Shown here piece by piece: positions 43,898-47,934 of a stretch of DNA of 47,934 nt. Under the pieces are notes generated by a model. That model had not been told where the DNA came from. It saw only the letters and a list, made by a program, of their open reading frames with translations, and searched no databases. Origin of the DNA: Haliscomenobacteraceae bacterium (GTDB lineage: Bacteria > Bacteroidota > Bacteroidia > Chitinophagales > Saprospiraceae); NCBI GenBank assembly GCA_947501115.1, contig CANMVX010000028.1, forward strand, positions 1-47,934, given 5' to 3'. Each line of letters opens with the position of its first letter. Position 1 is the stretch's first letter. The translations under genes and the position numbers were made by a program.

Positions 43898-45226
43898 TTA
43901 AACAGATTTAACTTTAAGCACCGTAAATGCGCCTAAAATCATAAATATACCGGCGAATAAAAGGGCATAAATAGCATTATTATTATAGGCATATTTAACA
44001 ACCAGGCCTCCAAATACGCCGTTCACAATTTGAGGTAAGGTGATAAAAAAATTAAATATCCCCATATAAATACCCATTTTCCCCGCTGGAATTGATCCTG
44101 CCAATAATGCGTAAGGCATAGCAAGTATAGAAGCCCAGGCTATTCCTACACCAATCATACAGTAAATTAATTGGTCTGGTGAAGTACAAAAATAAATACC
44201 AATTAGCCCTATTCCACCTGCAATCAAAGAAAAAGCATGCGTCCATTGCTTACCTATTTTAAGGGCAATAAAAGGGAGCAATAAAGCATAGAAAGTAGCG
44301 ACCAGGTTATACATTCCAAAGGCTTTTCCTACCTCATCCCCAGCTTTGTTAAAAGCAAGGCTATTTGTGTCATCAATAGCTAATCCATAAATATGATGGG
44401 CTACCGCTGGCGTGGTGAAAACCCACATACTAAATAAGGCAAACCAGCTAAAAAACTGAACTAATCCTAATTGCTTCATTGTTGAAGGCATTGCTTTGAA
44501 ATCATGGAAAATATTAATTAACCCCTGTTTTTCTTCTTTTGCTTCCCCATGATACAGTTTATATTCCTCTGGTGGATATTCCTTTGCAAAAATTAAAGTA
44601 ACTAATATGGCACCAAAAAACACCATAGCACCAATATAAAAAGACCAGATAACATTAGGTGCTACTCCCCCATTAATCCCTTCTCTGCTAAATCCAAAAT
44701 AATCAGCTAAAATAGAAGGTAAATAGGATCCGGCAACAGCGCCAACACCTATCAAAAAGGTCTGAATACTAAATCCAAACGTATTCTGATCTACTCTTAA
44801 ATTATCCGCAACAAGTGCTCTGAATGGCTCCATCGCAACATTAATACTGGCATCCATTATCATTAAAATACCTGCACCAATAAGCAAGGCTGACTTAATA
44901 GATAAGAAAATATCAGCATTAGGCAAAAAAATCAGGGCCAGACAAGATAAAATGGTTCCTACTAAAAAAAATGGTTTTCGTCGGCCCAATCTATTCCATG
45001 TCCTATCGCTGTAATACCCAACCAAAGGCTGAACTAACATGCCCGTTAAAGGAGCAACTAACCAAAACCAGGATAATTCATGGACATCTGCACCAAAATT
45101 TTGTAAAATTCTTGAAGCATTCCCATTTTGTAGGGCAAATCCAAATTGGATACCTAAAAATCCAAAACTCATGGAAAATATCTGCCAGAAATTCATTCTG
45201 GGTTTTTCTTTCAGTGCAGTACTCAT
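43898..45226 (-). CDS. MFS sugar transporter, SLC45/GPH-like
   Basis: 442 residues, 12 predicted membrane helices. The loop 2-3 motif is GYYSDRTWNRLGRRKPF, close to the RxGRRRP pattern of the SLC45/sucrose-maltose group. FGFALQNGNASRIL in helix 1 is also typical. A large central loop lies about residues 200-240. It probably imports a disaccharide with protons or sodium. An M28 peptidase gene follows 22 bases downstream; no glycosidase or regulator is adjacent. Specificity is inferred from the subfamily only. Confidence 0.9.
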   Translation of the reverse strand: MSTALKEKPRMNFWQIFSMSFGFLGIQFGFALQNGNASRILQNFGADVHELSWFWLVAPLTGMLVQPLVGYYSDRTWNRLGRRKPFFLVGTILSCLALIFLPNADIFLSIKSALLIGAGILMIMDASINVAMEPFRALVADNLRVDQNTFGFSIQTFLIGVGAVAGSYLPSILADYFGFSREGINGGVAPNVIWSFYIGAMVFFGAILVTLIFAKEYPPEEYKLYHGEAKEEKQGLINIFHDFKAMPSTMKQLGLVQFFSWFALFSMWVFTTPAVAHHIYGLAIDDTNSLAFNKAGDEVGKAFGMYNLVATFYALLLPFIALKIGKQWTHAFSLIAGGIGLIGIYFCTSPDQLIYCMIGVGIAWASILAMPYALLAGSIPAGKMGIYMGIFNFFITLPQIVNGVFGGLVVKYAYNNNAIYALLFAGIFMILGAFTVLKVKSV

Positions 45227-45315
45227 AATTATTTTAATAAATCTAAATCAAAAAGACGATAAAATTTGTTCCACAAGTTACAAATCTTACTCAATGAAAT
45301 GTTCTAAATTTTAAT

Positions 45316-46272
45316 ATGAAAAAGAAAATTCCTGTCCATATTATTACTGGTTTTTTAGGATCTGGAAAAACTACCTTCTTAAATCACTTTTTAAAAAGTA
45401 AAAATAACGAACGTATCGTTGTTATTGAAAACGAAATTGGAAAAATTAATATCGATGGAGCAAGCTTAGTTACCAATACAAATGATATTATCGAGCTGAC
45501 AGCAGGCTGTATTTGTTGTTCTTTAAATGATGAACTTTTTGATGTGCTCGAAGAATTATATGTAAAAAAAGACGAAATTGACAGAATCTTAATTGAAACA
45601 ACTGGCATTGCAGATCCAGGAGCCATAGCAGCTACCTTTCTAAATCATCCAGCGGTTATAAAAGATTTTGAACTGATTAATGTTATTGGCGTTATCGACG
45701 CTCTTTTTATTGAAAGCTGGCTTTCCGAAACGGAGGAGGCTATCAGGCAAATTGCCGCATCTGATATCTTGTTGCTTAATAAAACAGACCAAATATACAA
45801 TGAGGCAAAGAAAAATGAATTAACAGACTTATTATCAGACATCAATCCTTTAGCAACTATTTTGTGGGGTGCATTTGGAGCTTTTCCTATTGCTGATATA
45901 CTGGAAAGACATCATGAGCTACTTCCTGAAATTAAACTGAATAATGTATCTGGCGAGTTAAATAATATACACCAAAAAATAACTACTTTTTCATTTACGT
46001 TTAATGAGCCTTTTGTGTTGGCAAAGTTAAATTTTGAAATAAACAGATTACTATTCCTAAGTTATCACCAGATTTATAGGATAAAAGGAATCATTCCCGT
46101 TGAAAATTATCCGGTAAAATTGCTATTTCAAACAGTAAAAACACAAATAAACTATAGTGACGGTCAGCTTTGGACAAATGTTGAGCCTCGAATAAGTAAA
46201 ATAGTCGTTATAGGCAAAAACATAAATAAAGATAGTATGCACAAATTCTTTCAGGTATGCCAGTCTGTATAA
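45316..46272 (+). CDS. CobW/COG0523-family G3E GTPase (metallochaperone)
   Basis: 318 residues. P-loop GFLGSGKTT (12-20), VIENEIG, the metal-binding GCICC (Cys65-x-Cys67-Cys68), ETTGIADPG and NKTD. The C-terminal CobW_C domain is at about 220-318. Family members insert or deliver metals such as zinc or cobalt in a GTP-dependent manner. The C-terminus has no long His-rich tail. It stands alone on the plus strand, ending 3 bases from the convergent TonB-dependent receptor, which could import a metal chelate (speculation). A near-promoter TAAAATTTG is at about 45266. Confidence 0.92.
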   Translation: MKKKIPVHIITGFLGSGKTTFLNHFLKSKNNERIVVIENEIGKINIDGASLVTNTNDIIELTAGCICCSLNDELFDVLEELYVKKDEIDRILIETTGIADPGAIAATFLNHPAVIKDFELINVIGVIDALFIESWLSETEEAIRQIAASDILLLNKTDQIYNEAKKNELTDLLSDINPLATILWGAFGAFPIADILERHHELLPEIKLNNVSGELNNIHQKITTFSFTFNEPFVLAKLNFEINRLLFLSYHQIYRIKGIIPVENYPVKLLFQTVKTQINYSDGQLWTNVEPRISKIVVIGKNINKDSMHKFFQVCQSV

Positions 46273-46275
46273 ATC

Positions 46276-47934
46276 TTATTCTGGCTTAAAAGGAGCGAAT
46301 GAAATACCAAAAAATATAGTCCTTGGTCTAGAAGGTCCATAAATATAACCCGCGTCTCTTTGTACTCCTCTATCAAAATCCTTTTGGTAAGCATTAAAAA
46401 TATTTTGAATGCCCATTGATAAAGTTAAAGGCATCATCTTATGGAGGTGCCATTCTTTGCTCATTTTAAAGTTTACCTCTAAAAATGACCTGGTATTTAC
46501 CCATACAGGAAACTCATTATCCACATCAATTATGTGTTTTACCTGCATAGACCCCGTATAAACACTTGATAGTGAAAAGCTCCATTCATGAACTGGACGC
46601 CAGTCCATGCTTAAGAAACCATATACATTTGGAGTTCTTAAGAGTCGGTCGGTTGACACAACACTATCCTTATTATTTTCGGTAACAATACCAGGAGACC
46701 AGATTATTTCCCTTTCGTCGTACAAAGCCCGTTGAACCGTTGCTCCCCCTTGAATAATCCATTTCCTGGTAATGGCTATATTGGACTCAAAATTTAATCC
46801 AAAAACCCTTGCACCTGAACCATTTCTTTTTGTAACCACCCCAATACCATTTGGTAATTCAATCTGATCACTCAAAATAAATGGATCTGATAGTGTAATA
46901 TGAAATCCATCCACAATAAAATTACCTTCAGCGGAGCCTTTTCTCCAATTATAGTCGAAAGAGGCGTTCCAGGAACGAGAAGTTTCCGTTTTTAAATCCT
47001 GATCGAGCTGGGTAAATAATGCAGCACCTCCAACGGTTTCAATATGCAAGTCTTCATTAAACGCCTGAGGTGCCCTGTAACCTTGTGAATAAGAAACTCT
47101 TAATTTTAGACTGCTATTTAGATTTTTTAACACACTAAAACGTGGAACGAAAGGTGCCATTCTTTTAATCTGGCTGAAATCATAATTATCCAACAAATAA
47201 ATTCCATCAATGCTTAAAGGGTCTAAGCGACCTCCTGCAAGAAAAGTCCAGGAATCTGCTGGCTTCCATTGTAACTGTGCATAGGTTCCAAATGTATTGA
47301 CCGTTTGATTGATACTTCTGTTATAACCCGGCATTCTATCTGAAACCTTATTATGAACCCACTCATTTCCAGCGGTCAATGAAAATCCACCATCCAGTTC
47401 AGCTGAAATTTGCCATCCTGCAGCCAAAGCCATATCCTTTGATATACCATAAGCATTGATAGCCTGCAACTGAGGCAAACCTATATTACTTCCAGTCGTC
47501 AGAATACTTCCTCCAGAACCATAGTAACTGCCTCTGTTTGTTTGTTGTACTGAACTATATACTGAAATTTTCTTTGAATTATCCTTCGAATAATATTCAT
47601 AAGAAATACCCCCACCGTTTATATCATGATTAAGCTGTTCTGCCAAAGAAGCCTGGTGAGGCTGAACATCAAAATCTCCCCCGCCTCTTCTGAACTCTTT
47701 CATGAAAAGTAAATTCCAACTCAACCTACTTCTTTCCGACGGTTTCCAATAAGCATCAGCGCCCAGCGTAAGATTATTTAGTTTTGTCATTTCAGATAAC
47801 TCATCTCCATTGGCGTCCCAGGGATTTCTTGACCTATTAAAACCAAAAAAAGTAATGCCTCTATCTAGCTGGTCTGAAACGAGAGAACCATTGACAGATA
47901 AAGATTTATCTGCATTTTCAAAGTTTGTGATGGC
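46276..47934 (-). CDS. TonB-dependent receptor, C-terminal part (runs off the window)
   Basis: The frame is open to the window edge: 553 codons to the stop, starting in the barrel (for example GFNRSRNPWDANGDELS just inside the edge). A Met at 47790 is internal, not the start. Strand pairs typical of an outer-membrane 22-strand receptor fill the sequence (SLTAGNEWVHNK, WTFLAGGRLDPLSI, SLKLRVSYSQGYRAPQAFNEDL, in part), and the end is TIFFGISFAPFKPE. The RAPQAFNEDLH segment is the conserved TonB receptor signature. The plug domain and signal peptide lie outside. Substrate unknown; neighbour is a CobW GTPase. Confidence 0.92.
   Translation of the reverse strand, partial: AITNFENADKSLSVNGSLVSDQLDRGITFFGFNRSRNPWDANGDELSEMTKLNNLTLGADAYWKPSERSRLSWNLLFMKEFRRGGGDFDVQPHQASLAEQLNHDINGGGISYEYYSKDNSKKISVYSSVQQTNRGSYYGSGGSILTTGSNIGLPQLQAINAYGISKDMALAAGWQISAELDGGFSLTAGNEWVHNKVSDRMPGYNRSINQTVNTFGTYAQLQWKPADSWTFLAGGRLDPLSIDGIYLLDNYDFSQIKRMAPFVPRFSVLKNLNSSLKLRVSYSQGYRAPQAFNEDLHIETVGGAALFTQLDQDLKTETSRSWNASFDYNWRKGSAEGNFIVDGFHITLSDPFILSDQIELPNGIGVVTKRNGSGARVFGLNFESNIAITRKWIIQGGATVQRALYDEREIIWSPGIVTENNKDSVVSTDRLLRTPNVYGFLSMDWRPVHEWSFSLSSVYTGSMQVKHIIDVDNEFPVWVNTRSFLEVNFKMSKEWHLHKMMPLTLSMGIQNIFNAYQKDFDRGVQRDAGYIYGPSRPRTIFFGISFAPFKPE

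Noticed and set aside
45039-45314. Plus-strand open frame opposite the MFS transporter N-terminus
   Set aside because: Antisense to a membrane protein, low-complexity translation, overlaps a second such frame at 44971-45228.
1-47934. CRISPR array, tRNA, rRNA, IS element or prophage
   Set aside because: No spaced direct repeats, cloverleaf, transposase or phage genes were seen, and gaps are short.

Overview
The window looks like a chromosomal segment of a member of the phylum Bacteroidota, probably a free-living aerobic member of the Saprospiria/Chitinophagia side of the phylum. The class-level placement is inference. The phylum-level evidence is direct: AT-rich DNA, A-rich start contexts with almost no Shine-Dalgarno sequences, repeated TAnnTTTG promoter elements, a type IX secretion (T9SS) C-terminal sorting domain, a TonB-dependent receptor, a LytS/LytTR pair and many lipoprotein or secreted hydrolases. 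No tRNA, rRNA, CRISPR array, insertion sequence or prophage was seen, and no gap without a gene exceeds about 160 bases.

Layout. 1-3884: three consecutive minus-strand secreted proteins (a truncated one, an M28 peptidase and a penicillin-acylase-type Ntn hydrolase). 3984-6983: a TRAP transporter whose substrate-binding gene converges on its two permease genes. 7079-10188: prfB with a programmed +1 frameshift, a double FKBP lipoprotein and an NrnA-type DHH phosphoesterase. 10260-14760: ndk, mutS2, aroC and a YfcE-type phosphoesterase. 14757-17502: an ECF sigma factor, a membrane anti-sigma-like protein and a DUF4097-like exported protein, then an outer-membrane barrel protein. 17606-20447: engB, a long acyltransferase and a DEDDh exonuclease in one tight operon. 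20460-25375: an acyl-CoA carboxylase beta subunit, an aspartate aminotransferase and an oligopeptidase B.

25378-26197 holds two overlapping small genes that I do not recognise; they are the best candidate for something undescribed. 26199-30816: nth, purM, an M23 peptidase, yqgE and fabD. 30970-36773: a LytS/LytTR two-component system converging on a large T9SS surface protein that carries both a dockerin-like and a cohesin-like region, followed by an all-helical hypothetical protein. 36759-42350: dapB, mutS, a 2[4Fe-4S] ferredoxin, a short-chain dehydrogenase and an alpha/beta hydrolase. 42376-47934: an M28/PA-domain peptidase, an SLC45-like sugar transporter, a CobW-family metallochaperone GTPase and a TonB-dependent receptor that runs off the window.

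Most genes are core functions (translation termination, mismatch repair, lysine, purine, shikimate and lipid synthesis) interleaved with peptide and sugar scavenging. The unusual parts are variations inside known families: changed metal ligands in an M28 and an M23 peptidase, an incomplete Fe-S motif in endonuclease III, the prfB recoding site with a strong SD-like stimulator in an SD-poor genome, the split TRAP locus and the orphan gene pair.
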